A stretch of DNA of 64,000 nucleotides from Chamaecyparis obtusa (lineage: Eukaryota; Streptophyta; Pinopsida; Cupressales; Cupressaceae), in assembly GCA_027943335.1 (NCBI GenBank), contig BSBK01000763.1:247501-311500 (forward strand). Direction: 5' to 3'. The position numbers and the translations under genes were made by a program. The notes under the pieces were generated by a model. That model was not told the origin of the DNA. It made no database searches and was given only the letters and a program-made list of their open reading frames with translations. Numbering within the stretch: the first letter of the stretch is position 1; each line of letters opens with the position of its first letter. Below, piece by piece: positions 44,955-55,821 of the stretch.

Positions 44955-46654
44955 CAACAGGAGGATCTTCAACTTCTATGATTATAAGTCTTTGAGGTGA
45001 ATCAAGAGTGGTTCTTGACCTTAAATGGATATCATTCAAAGATATGGCATAGCTTTGTTGCTGAGTTGGCGGCTTGCTATTATTAGGATTAGGATTAGGC
45101 TGAGCTAGCACCTGGGTTTTCTTAGGAGGATTTCTATGAGTTGTAGGAGGAGGCATTATAGTCTACTTATGAGGTGGTGGCATTAAGGCCTGTTGATTGG
45201 ATTGGTTAGACCATTTATTAGGTTGTTGCCAACCTTGTTGGAGTTGCTGCCAACCTTGCTGAGGTTGTTGCCAACCTTGTTGAGGTTGTTGCCAACCCTG
45301 TTGAGGTTGTTTCCAACTATGTTGAGGTTTATTCCAACCTTGCTAAGATTGATTGGACCAATTACTATGCCCACTAAATCCTTGGGGACCTATATTCTAA
45401 TAATTTTTCCATTGGCCATTGTTAATGTAATTTTGCAGAGGGTCTTTTGGCATACCTAATCTTTGGGCCCATGGCCTACGTTGAGAAACATAGAGCACCT
45501 CTCCATTTTCATCAATAGCTTTTAATTCAGTAGGCATTAGCTGCGGCTCCAGACTTTCAACAGTCTTGCATTTGTAGTTCCTCTTCCTTTCCCTGCAATG
45601 TGGACAATATTCAGCTAACATAGTGTCAGCTTCTTCCTTCTTCCTTCTTTCTTCTTTCTTGTATGTTATCCAGCTGATTGGAAACATCATTAATGATGTC
45701 CTATTTGAAATTAGATAGAAGATTGGGCAACTCCACCTTAGATACTCCTAAACCATTGGACTTATTAGCCATAGCCCTGAGTCCTCTACCTTTCTTCACA
45801 GTAGCTCTTAAGTAATTCAGACATATATTTTTTATATCATCCTAGTTCTTCTGAGTGACATATCCTCCCACCATAAGGTCTAAGGCCTCAATATTTCCAT
45901 CATTTACACCTTTTAGGAAAAGATGTTTTTGTGACTCCTCATTCAATTGATGTTGGGTATTGTGTTGCAAGCTAAACATAAACCTTAATACATAGTCTTC
46001 CAATGTCTCATCCTCCTTTTGTGAAATTTTGAAGATGTCATCTCCCCTCATATCATGACCCCTACAGTACTCTTTACATTTAGCAAGGAATATATTCTTC
46101 ATTGCATCCCAATCTGGTATAACATTAGCACCTAACCCCATGAACCATCTTAGAGAAGCCTCTTTACGAGTAGATGGAAATAATTTCAGCTTATGGGTGT
46201 CAGTTGTATAATCATAACTCCTACAGAGGATGTTAAATTCAAAAAGGAAGGTTTCAGGGTCTTCAGTGATAAGGCCATAAAACTTGGGAAGTGTAGAGGC
46301 GGGTATGTTTTTTATATTATTGTTACCATGTTGATCAGGGATGGGGAAAGGAAAGGTAGGTTGAGCCATCCTTGGTGGTGTAACTGGTTGTTGTTGTGGA
46401 TGATAAACAATAAGAGCTAATGGATTGTCCTAATACTCAAGTCCAACAAAAAGATCATTCAAGTGTAGTGATTCTTCAGAAGATGATGGTGAAGATAGCT
46501 ATTCTTGTGCATCAGCAAATGGGTTTTCAAATGGTTCTTCTTCTTCTTCATTCTCAACTTGGGGTTCCTCAGGCTCAGGATTAAAAATATCAAATAGTTC
46601 AACCTGGATATTCTGAGGTAGGAATCTCCCAAGATGATCTCTTCTTCTATGCAT
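44955..46654 (-). pseudogene. Element D gag polyprotein
   Basis: The likely start is MHRRRDHLGRFLPQN at 46654 (minus), followed by an acidic segment and, from 46369, MAQPTFPFPIPDQHGNNNIK. The capsid-like retrotransposon gag core has LRWFMGLGANVIPDWDAMKN, FLAKCKEYCRGHDMRGDDI and SQKEDETLEDYVLRFMFSL. A zinc-ligand-like CPHC...KC cluster is at about 45600-45560. A tandem Trp/Gln repeat (GWQQPQQ) at 45350-45220 and SLNDIHLRSRTTLDSPQRLI follow, the usual Athila-type linker into protease. Stops occur at about 45840 and elsewhere. Gag forms the virus-like particle. Confidence 0.87.
45215..45355 (-). repeat. In-frame 21-bp repeats encoding GWQQPQQ in the element D gag
   Basis: CAACCTTGTTGAGGTTGTTGC-type 21-bp units are repeated about six times. 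On the minus strand they encode WQQPQQG heptads with small changes (WKQPQQG, WQQLQQG). Confidence 0.85.
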
Positions 46655-46716
46655 ATAAAATAATGCACAAACTAAAACTAAGGTAATGACTCCAGGACTG
46701 GATTAGATTGACACCA

Positions 46717-46734
46717 TCCCCAACAATGACACCA
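46717..46734 (-). other. Element D primer-binding site (tRNA-Asp type, decayed)
   Basis: The minus strand reads TGGTGTCATTGTTGGGGA just after the 5' LTR. It differs from the tRNA-Asp PBS TGGCGCCGTTGCCGGGGA only by C-to-T or G-to-A changes at CG and CCG sites. Confidence 0.85.
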
Positions 46735-46738
46735 AAAA

Positions 46739-47974
46739 TGGTTGGTTAGTATAATAACTCTGTAACTAAGGATTGGAAATCCCTCTTTTAATGACTCTGT
46801 ATTCAAGCAATGTCAAATATCATACTGGAATAACCTACTGAGCTCATTAAATTATCGAACAGGAACGTAAACTTGAAATGATGCCTGCAAAGTATATGCT
46901 CTAACCCATCTTAAATGTCATCATAACTTATGCAATTGGAATGCTGAAGGAAATACTAAGTTAAGAAATGAAATAACAATTTAACCTAGTACTTTGGAAT
47001 AGTGCTATGAACAAGAAACTAACTATTTGCTTATGCTGCAGGAAACAACCAACAATTATGTTACCATATGGCTGCAGGAGCAATAGAGTTCTAAATACTT
47101 CTATTGAACTTAAATTTGATTCCTACCTAGCTATGAACTAAGTTCACCTCCCACGTGGGCCCCCACGGAAGAGTGAATGAATAAAAAATCAAAGATTAAG
47201 AACTATAAATATAATTTCATTCATGAGTAAAACATAAGTACATATTGTAGCAACAAAATTGTATTTCTCACTACTGTTGGATTACAAAAGGATTCCACAT
47301 AAAAACTAGCTAACTTAGGAATCTAAACTCTAGCTTATTTATAACATCAAAATGGAACAAAAATCCCTAAATCTAGGATTCTCCAACGTCAGGGATATGA
47401 TGATATTGAAGATACAAAACAACATCATTTAATATAGGAGCAAGTTGCATTTAGTTGCGCATGAATTTAGCAGTTCATGACTTCTAGATTTACTCCATGG
47501 TGGTTGGTAACCATGTTGACTCAGTCCACAATGGTAACTGATGATGACTAAAAGTAATGGAATCATTATGAGTTAACGACTTCTTATCACCACTTTGTCT
47601 TATGATGTTGACTTCTTCTTCTCTTGCTGACTCACCATTTTCCTATAAAAGATTAGCGTGCACATGCAAAAATCACAATACATATCCAAGATAAAATTCA
47701 TATTAAGTTTTTCTTGTTTTAGCTTTGGTCTCATTACATGGCTACAGGAGGAACTACCCAATCAATGCAAGATAGAAAGACACAATATTCCATTCCATGC
47801 AACTATATAACATATATGTTCAACATATTCATTCAATCTTAGAAACATTAAAGTTCACACACATATAGCAGTTTAAACATAAGCAGTCTGAATAAGTCCA
47901 TCAAAAGCTCATAAAGTTCCAAAGTCGTAGCCATAAAAACATATAAAAAAATAGGCCTTAAACTGGCCTCATCA
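46739..47974 (-). repeat. Element D 5' LTR
   Basis: The plus strand starts TGGTTGGTTAGTATAATAAC and ends GGCCTCATCA, matching 33510-34756. It is followed by ATAAG, the target duplication. Confidence 0.93.
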
Positions 47975-47979
47975 ATAAG

Positions 47980-48999
47980 ATTATGACTAATTTATTCTCT
48001 ACACTCTTAGAAACTATATTATTCAATGATTTTATTCTTTGGATTCTAGTTCTATCCAATACTTTAATTAATTAGTTATAACTTTTCTTAACTATTACCA
48101 AATATACATGTCATAAAACCAATGTATCATTGAATTTATTTGAGGGTGTTCAAGGTTCCATTTAAATCATCAAGGATTACATCATTTTATTTTAATCTCT
48201 TTGTGCTAAAATATAGTATAATCTCTTTGGTGATAAATTACAAAGTAATTTTGTGAAGGATTTATTATCACATACCTAAGGTAGTGTATGATTGACCATA
48301 TGTGTTTACTTCATGGAAATTTATATTCATGTTAATAATATCAAAATCAAGTTACTTTCAATGGCTTAAAATATTGGTCTATTTATACCTCTTCTATGTC
48401 TTCTTATCTCTCCAACCAATGACTTTAAAAAGGGTAATGATAAGAAACAAAGAAAACCTAGTTTAAATTGTGCATGTATACTAATTCTAATGTTATTTCT
48501 TTCAACCCTTTATTTTTTAGTAAATTAACATGATCGATTATTTTAGTAAATTTACATGATTGATTGAAACTTTAGACTTAATGTGCTTCAATATTTTTTC
48601 AACACTAACATTATCACTCCATGTTATTCATTAATTGAATATATCTAAGTAATCACTTAATGATATAACAAATTTATTATTTGTAATTATTGTTGGAAAA
48701 TGATCATGTTACTAAGTTTTATGGCTCTCAAGCATAAGATCTAGGACTTGATTGATAATAATATTATAAATAGATGATGAAAAGGATGAGGGAAATCATT
48801 CTCTTTCCTTGCCTAATCAAAATTTATAATCTATAATAATTTATCTGGGCTTCATATTCTCAATTTGAAAATCTATATTTTTAACTAGTTCTCTAGTATC
48901 TTTTTAATTCTACGGATCCTATATATATGGTTAGATATTATATGAACATAAAACATATCAAGGTCCATCATTCCATGCTTCTATAAAAATTTATGAGGA
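47980..48999. other. AT-rich stretch with no recognised gene
   Basis: This kilobase right of element D has no convincing coding frame and no repeat matching elsewhere in the window. It continues the sequence left of 33505 that received element D. Confidence 0.4.
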
Positions 49000-49651
49000 T
49001 GGATTATCCAAAGGATTATTTTAGATTCTACGTGAAACAAGAACTAAACTAGGATCTAGTGTTGGTCGTAGATCATACACTAATACAACTAATAGATGCC
49101 AAAAGATCAAAATTGTGGGCTGAAGGAAAAATATGAAATGAGTGAAAATAAAGATAGTGTAAGAGAATTTTGAGAATACTCTTGATACTCTCACCGAGCT
49201 ATCACCAACCTAGTGAAGGTGAGAGGAGAGTGTTGTATATAAAGAAAAATAAGGGCATATACATTCAAGAAGTGCATTAACTCCTACATCCCATATAGTA
49301 TAGGATATTTTACCTACTTGGTAAATTCAAAAATATGTGGCAAAACCTCCTTGTATTAAGACAAAAACAAAGTTATGAAAGGTAGAACATAAAGCCAAAA
49401 GATTGTGAGAAACCCATCTGCCCATTAATCTACTTAATTAAGGACAAAATAATGGTTATGAGAGGCATTATAAAAGTTAAAAGAGGGTGTGTAACTCAAC
49501 TACCCTTTTGCGAGAGAGAGTGACACATGTGATTTATGTATTTGGCCATGTGTCCTAATATGCACCACTCTTAATGAACCCCAGCTTAAATAATTTTGTA
49601 GGAAAAAATAGATGCCTCCTAACATAAGAAAAATAGAAAACCTACACTACA
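49000..49651 (-). repeat. Probable 3' LTR of copia element H
   Basis: On the minus strand a PPT (AGGGAAGGGGGGT, complement of 49652-49664) is followed by TGTAGTGTAGGTTTTC, a TTTATATACAAC TATA-like box near 49237 and CTTGTTTCACGTAGAATC near 49030. This is the plan of a Ty1-copia LTR lying downstream of the RNase H of element H. The far end near 49000 is a guess. Confidence 0.5.
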
Positions 49652-49805
49652 ACCCCCCTTCCCTACAAATGTAACTTAGGTGGACAAAAAGATGGATCCC
49701 AAAAAATGAATCTATGTTAGGTATCCATGTACATAATAAACCCACCAAAAGAAGAAGCCTCTATTAGAGAATTAACCCCAAAAATGGAGAGAAAAAAATG
49801 CTCCC

Positions 49806-49810
<5 letters not shown>

Positions 49811-49859
<49 letters not shown>
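49811..49859. repeat. (AG)n microsatellite
   Basis: A pure AG dinucleotide run of about 24 units. Confidence 0.97.
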
Positions 49860-49863
<4 letters not shown>

Positions 49864-49899
49864 GAAGACCTTCCTAAATTAATAACCTATGACAACCTA

Positions 49900-50805
49900 A
49901 TAAAATATCATAAATGAAGGGACTTTATTCTTGTGAAGTATTTGGTGAATATTTCCATAGTTTACTTTGATGTATAACAATACTTAAGAAAAATTGTATC
50001 TTCTTGAATCAACTCTTGAATGTAGTGCATATGAATCTCAATGTCTTAAGTCCTTTGATGATGGATAAGATTCCTAGAGATATGTATTACATTCTATTAT
50101 CATAAAAATAAATATAGACTTTATAGAATACCAAAATCAATGAGAACATTTTAAAGATAGATAGACTCATTGGTGGCATTAACCACCCCTTTATATTTAG
50201 CTTTTGTAAATGAAATAGAAATTATATATTGTTTCTTTCTCGACCAACAAATTAGATCAGAACCAAGTGATAAGAAATATGCTAAAGTAGACTTATTATC
50301 CTAAAAATCATCTACCCAATATAAAATCATGTTTGACCAAGTCAATATCAACATCCACTACATGTTAATTCTATAATTATGAGTACCCTAAATGAAGTGG
50401 AGGATCTACTTTTTTATTTTCCAATGAAACTCATATAGCTCCTACATGAATTGAGAGAATGTACCAACAACACATGAAATTTTAAGACTCCTATGAGGCA
50501 ATTAGATGAGAGTCCCAACAAGTGATCAATATAAAATTTCATCAACCAAATGTAAAAACACTTCACCTCAAGTTTAACCCCTAAAAAAAATGGAGTTCGG
50601 GTTGGCTTAGAGTCATCCATGTGAAATATAGAGAGAATATCAAGTGCATACTTGGGTTTTCTAAGGAAGATAACTGGAGATAATTGAGTCATCTCAATCC
50701 AAAATAATTAATGTAAAATAACCAAGTCTTACATAAAAAAAAAATATCATGTAGATAAATATTCACTACCTTGATGATGGATGATTAACTCCACGTGATT
50801 AACAA
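49900..50805 (-). pseudogene. Ty1-copia element H: end of RT and RNase H
   Basis: The minus strand encodes KYALDILSIFHMDDSKPTRT (50640-50580), the copia RT C-terminal motif KYAxDIL...FxMxDxKP. Near 50310-50160 it reads WVDDF, then DNKSTLAYFLSLGSDLICWS and KKQYIISISFTKAKYKGVVN, the copia RNase H with the AEY box changed to AKY. Further traces near 49990 follow the RNase H end. Many stops and frameshifts are present. It continues the RT at 53744-54944 from which it is separated by element E. Confidence 0.82.
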
Positions 50806-52033
50806 TGTTACACATAATTGCATTAAGTGTTGTCATTAGTGCCACACATATAGTCAGTAAACAAAGCAACAAACTATTCAGTCAAAACACTAAGAATAGT
50901 AACCGAGCAAAGCACAAGGAGAAAGACAAGTCAATCGAGCATAGACTTGACCGAGAAAAGACATCGATCCAGATGATTACCTAGAACACCGAGTACAGTT
51001 ATAACCAAGAATACATGATTACTGAACATCAACATTTTACTAAGACAGGAATGTAGTATTTATTGAGTGATACAAGATCGACATGGAAGCTTGGAATGAC
51101 ACTGAAAATAAGGCAAACAGTTTATACTGAGCTAGAAAATGGTTTACATAAATCGAGGTAAATATTTATTGGATATATAAAATTGATTCATGATGATCCC
51201 TATGCAATTTTGATTTAGGTCATTCATTTGGATCGTTGATCAAGTGTTTTTTAGATGTTTCCATAACCCTAATTAGGGCAAAATCATTATGATATAAGAA
51301 TTGTCAAGATGCCATATTAGTATTATCAAAGATGAGAAGTAGCCACCTATAGGAGATATATGAAGATCAGATAAGGTTGTGAAGCTAAGCATTGAATAAG
51401 TATTCATAATTATATCAAAAGAAGACCAGAGGCTATCGAACAGTATTTGAAGGAGAGATCTATTGCATAAATGTGATATTAGTTAAGGGCTAAGAAGATC
51501 AGATATTTAGCAAAGTAAGTTGCTACATCTAGATCAATATATAGTTACTTTCTAACAATTGTGGTAGACAAAATCTCTTAACAGAGTAGACTTAACCATA
51601 TTTTGTAAATCTCTTAATCAAGTGCACACTTAACAATGTTGCTAAAATCCTCTAACAAGGTAGATCTTAAAAGGTCTTAAATGTTACTCCTAGTAGGGTA
51701 AGATCATCAGAAGTGATAAAAAATTATATGCCCTAACATGCAACTTTATTATTGCAGTAGTGAAGCTTTGTGGGTTTCATCCCCATCGCAGTTTTTACCT
51801 TCTAACAAGGGTTTCTGCGATACCAAAATCTGTGTCAAGTGTACGAAGTTTCATGAATGTTTATTTGATAGTTTAGATGTATTTACATTTTAGTTATGTT
51901 ATGAATGAATGGTATCTATGAAGTTGACAGTCAGTTAATGAAGGATGTTATCTTAAGGACTGAGTTCAAAAGTTTTTAAGGTTACTGATTCACCCTTCCC
52001 CTCTCAATAAATCACCTTTACATTCAAATTACA
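50806..52033 (+). repeat. Element E 5' LTR
   Basis: It starts TGTTACACATAATTGCATTA and matches 52512-53743 almost throughout. The last 15 bases differ from the 3' copy. GTGGGTTTCATCCCCAT lies at 51770-51786 and ACCGAG motifs are frequent in the first 300 bp. Confidence 0.9.
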
Positions 52034-52037
52034 TTAT

Positions 52038-52196
52038 TCAAAGGTAAAACACATTCAGGGGTTACAACATGAGTTAAGGAGAGAAGAGGACAAAATAAAG
52101 GATCAAATAATTGAGCTTCAGGCTGAGATATTACCCCACATAAAGGTGATGCAGAGACATGTAAAGAAGGAAAAAGAGTTAGTTTATACCCCTTAA
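52038..52196 (+). pseudogene. Element E remnant ORF (coiled-coil protein)
   Basis: The frame reads KVKHIQGLQHELRREEDKIK, then DQIIELQAEILPHIKVMQRH and VKKEKELVYTP before a TAA. It is a charged helical segment. ELQAEILPHIKVMQ resembles ELQGIIKPHIDIIK of element F, which suggests both are remnants of the same ORF2-type protein. The beginning and most of the protein are deleted. The function is unknown. Confidence 0.55.
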
Positions 52197-52499
52197 CTGT
52201 CAATTATTGATCATATTTTTGACATGCATGCATAGGTAGGCCTATAAAAAATATTGCACTAGAAAGTCTAAAAGAGAATGAGAAAACCTCTTGGCCAACA
52301 TTCATAAAACCAATAAGAACATTTTTGACAAGTTTTAAGTACATATTTTTTGGCATTATTATCACAAAAAGGGGAAAACTATGTATATTATGTACTTTAC
52401 CAAGAGCATATTGACAAGGGGAGTCTACAAATTTTGAAGTTTTGAATTTTGGAAAATATTTTGGATATGGCGTACATATGTGTGTTTGTCACTAATGCC

Positions 52500-52511
52500 A
52501 AAGGGGGAGAA
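52500..52511 (+). other. Element E polypurine tract
   Basis: AAAGGGGGAGAA immediately precedes the 3' LTR start TGTTATACATAATTG. Confidence 0.85.
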
Positions 52512-53743
52512 TGTTATACATAATTGCATTAAGTATTGTCATTAGTGCCACACATATAGTCGGTAGACAAAGCAAATAGACTAGTCGATCAAAATACTAA
52601 GTATAGTAATCAAGTAGAGCACAAGGAGAAAGACAAGTTAACCGAGCACAAACTTGACCAAGAAAAGACACTGAGCCAAATGATTCCTAAGAACATTGAG
52701 TACAGTTATAACTGAGCATACATGATTACTAAACATCAACATTTTACTGAGATAAGAATGCAATATTTACCTACTGATATAGGATCGACATAGAAGTTTG
52801 GAATGACATTGAAAACAAGGCAAACAGTTTATACCAAGCTAGAAAATGGTTTACATAAATTAAGGTAAAGATTTATTGGAGATATAAAATTGATTGGTGA
52901 TGATCCCTATATAGTTTTGATTTAGGTCATTCATTTGGATAGTTGATCAAGTGTTTTCTAGATGTTTCCATAACCCTAATTAGGTCAAAATCATTATGAT
53001 ATAGAAATTGTCAATATGTTAGATTAGTATTATCAGAGATGAGAAGTAGCCACCTACATGAGACATCTGAAGCTTAGATAGGATTGTGAAGCTAAGCATT
53101 GAATAATTATTTAGAATTATATTAGAAGCAGACTAGAGGCTACCGAGCAATATTTGAAGGAGATATCTATGATAGAAAGGTGATATCAATTAAGGGTTAA
53201 GAAGATCTGATATTCAACAAAGTAAGTTTATACATCTAGATCAATATAAAGTTACTTTCTAACAATTGTGGCAGAAAAAATCTCTTAACATAGTAGACTT
53301 AACCATCTTTGTAAATCTGTTTTAACTGATTACACACTTAACAGTGTTGCTAAAATCCTCTAACAAGGTAGATCTTAATAGGTCTTAAATGTTACTCCTA
53401 ACATGGTAAGATCATCGAAAGTGATAAAAAATTGTATGCCCTAATAGAAAAATGTATTATTGCAGTAGTGAAGCTTTGTGGGTTTCATCCGCACCATAGT
53501 TTTTACCTTCTAACAAGGGTTTTTGTGATACCAAAATCTTTGTGTCAAGTGTATGAAGTTTCATGAATGTTTATTTGATAGTTTAGATGTATTTACATTT
53601 TAGTTATATTATGAATGAATGGTATCTATGAAGTTGAAAGTTGGTTAATGAATGATGTTATCTTAAGAATTGAGTTCAAAAGTTTTTAGGGTTACTGATT
53701 CACCCCTCTCCTCTCAGTAAATCACCTTTCCATAATCCCAACA
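52512..53743 (+). repeat. Element E 3' LTR
   Basis: It starts TGTTATACATAATTGCATTA, ends CATAATCCCAACA and is followed by AACAA. GTGGGTTTCATCCGCAC lies at 53478-53494. Confidence 0.92.
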
Positions 53744-54944
53744 AACAAGTCATCAACATAGAAAACCATCATCAAGTTGTAGAATGTATATATTTGAATT
53801 AGAATGGTATCTAGTGAGTCCAACTATAAGAAGGAAGGATTCCATCTTGGAATACCAATATAGAGGAGCCTATTTGATGTCATGAAGAGAAATTTGAAGT
53901 CAATACATAAGTGAAGGATCTTGAATGAATTTATTTGGTTTCTCCATATAAACTTCCACCTCAAGACCATTATGAAGAAATTCAATCTACACATCCATGT
54001 GATGAACTTCATAACAATGTATTGTAACCATAATAAGTACAAGTTAAATGGAATTCATCTTAGAAAGTGGGGAATTTTTTTAAAGTGGTCAATTCCAAGA
54101 ACTTGGAATTTCTATCAAGTGTGCCTTATGCATGTCAACCAACTAATCTATTGTGATTTTCATTCAATAGATCCACTTGCACCAAACTACTTTCCTTCCC
54201 TTAGGAAGAGGAACAAGATCCCATGTATGATTCCTTTCCAATGAATTGAACCCTTATTGTATTGCAACATCCTACTCAGGAATGCCTAAAGATTCTTCAA
54301 AATATTGTGGACCAAAAGCTACATTAATGAAGAGATGTGAAATATGTTAAAATTATGACCTTATATATTTGATAGATCAACAATCCAATCACATGTTGAT
54401 TCAAATGTATGACGAGTCCAAAGAGGTTTTGTGGCTTAAAAAATTAGAGGATATTCATCAACCTCTAAATGATGACTATGAGAGGAATGTGAATGCTTAT
54501 CACGAGTGTCCCCATTTGAAGTGGAGGAAGAAAACTTCACATTAAATTTAGGAGGATTAAGATCCTTTAAGGAACTATCATCATAATGCAATGTATCCAA
54601 TGTGATGGTAGATAGAGAAGTAGTAAGAGAAGAATTGGAGGGAATATCCTTAAAATGAATGCTCATATCAATGAACAAATCATGATTGATGGTATAGAGA
54701 AGCCTGTACCCTTTAACATCATATGGTTACCCAAAAAATCTGCAACGATTTCTCTATAAATACATGGCCTTACATTTCTCAATTTGAATGTGAACCCATG
54801 CAAGTAAATTAAAAACTTTAAAGTTCTTAGCTATTGGTTTCTAACCATTCCATCGTATAAAAGAAGTTACCCCCTTCAAAAATTTGTGAGAAACTTGGTT
54901 CTATATGTAACATGCATAGTTGATGGCCTTTTTCCAGTATCGAT
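53744..54944 (-). pseudogene. Ty1-copia element H: integrase end and reverse transcriptase
   Basis: The minus strand starts at 54944 with YWKKAINYACYI and NQVSHKFLKGVTSF, then KPIAKNFKVFNLLAWVHIQI and GYRLLYTINHDLFIDMSIHF, the copia integrase C-terminal region. RT traces follow (a copy of the VPLPKGRKVVxCKW block near 54190, FKILHLCIDF near 53900). The segment ends with VFYVDDLF (53765-53744), the copia catalytic YVDDL box, where element E inserted. There are many stops and internal losses. The 5' part of H is cut off by element G at 54945. Confidence 0.85.
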
Positions 54945-55801
54945 TGTAGACACGTAAAATTGGACAAAGGCTTTTAAATTGCAAAAATCAATAAAATGGA
55001 CATAATTAAATGAAAGTTGATCAAAATCAATTAAAACAAAGGAATTATTGAATAATGATGTTAAATGATTAAATTAAAGCTTAAAAGGGCCAAAAACATT
55101 ATATAATTGATTTTAATTAATTAATTGTATAGTGTTTAAATCATAAATCAAATTGAACCTATTATCCTTCCATGGCTAAAATTTAATTACTTAATTGAAT
55201 TAATAAATTCTATTTTCCTTCAACAAAGTGATCAACCAATGAAAATTGAGAGAACAAGTGCACATGGATCACTTTAAAAAGGGACATAAATCACTCACAA
55301 ATTGTAAATTGTCCCCTCATTTGTGGACAAACCAAAGTTTTTGAGTCAACCATGAGCTAACCATGATCAATTCACTCTACCCCTACCCTTGGGAAATTAC
55401 TATAAATATGAGGCATTTTGGAGAGCATTTCCATCTTGGAAGTCATTTGCAAAAGCATTGTTACTATAGGCAAATTGAGCATTCTAAGAGCAATTGAAGC
55501 ATTTGAGCATTTAGAGTTTATCATTTTAGCATTTTATCATTGCATTGTTATCAAAATGGAGCTAGATTAAGCATGAATCTCTCTTAGATTAAGCATTTAG
55601 AAGCATTGTAGCAGCATTCTTCTCATTTTAGAGGTGTCACTAGTGAGGATTTGTAGCTGAGAGCTCACTTACCACTTCTTTCTAGAGATCCATGAGATGT
55701 TATAGATTGTAGTTGCATTTTAGAGTAAATTTCCTTTGTATTTAGCTTAAATTGTTGCTACTTGATCTTAATTTCATGAAGGTGATATTCATCATCACAC
55801 A
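54945..55801 (+). repeat. Element G 5' LTR
   Basis: It starts TGTAGACACGTAAAATTGG and ends TCATCATCACACA right before the PBS. CTATAAATATGAGGC near 55401 is a TATA box, followed by GAGCATTT repeats. The 3' copy is outside the window, so the left border rests on the TG start and the end of copia homology. Confidence 0.78.
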
Positions 55802-55803
55802 AA

Positions 55804-55821
55804 TGGCACCCACCGTGGGGC
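55804..55821 (+). other. Element G primer-binding site
   Basis: TGGCACCCACCGTGGGGC, two bases after the LTR, has the TGGC(G/A)CC start of plant gypsy PBS sites. I do not assign the tRNA with confidence. Confidence 0.75.

Larger units (their letters stand above)
50806..53743 (+). mobile_element. Element E: small LTR retrotransposon, TSD AACAA, nested in copia element H
   Basis: LTRs at 50806-52033 and 52512-53743 enclose only 478 bp. AACAA flanks both ends (50801-50805 and 53744-53748). The interior has a short coiled-coil ORF and a PPT but no visible PBS or pol, so it is a large internal deletion derivative mobilised in trans or deleted after insertion. The LTRs match the solo LTR at 6712-9172. 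Confidence 0.92.

Noticed and set aside
45193..45459. Plus-strand frame rich in LLPTLLR repeats
   Set aside because: It is the antisense of the gag GWQQPQQ repeat of element D.
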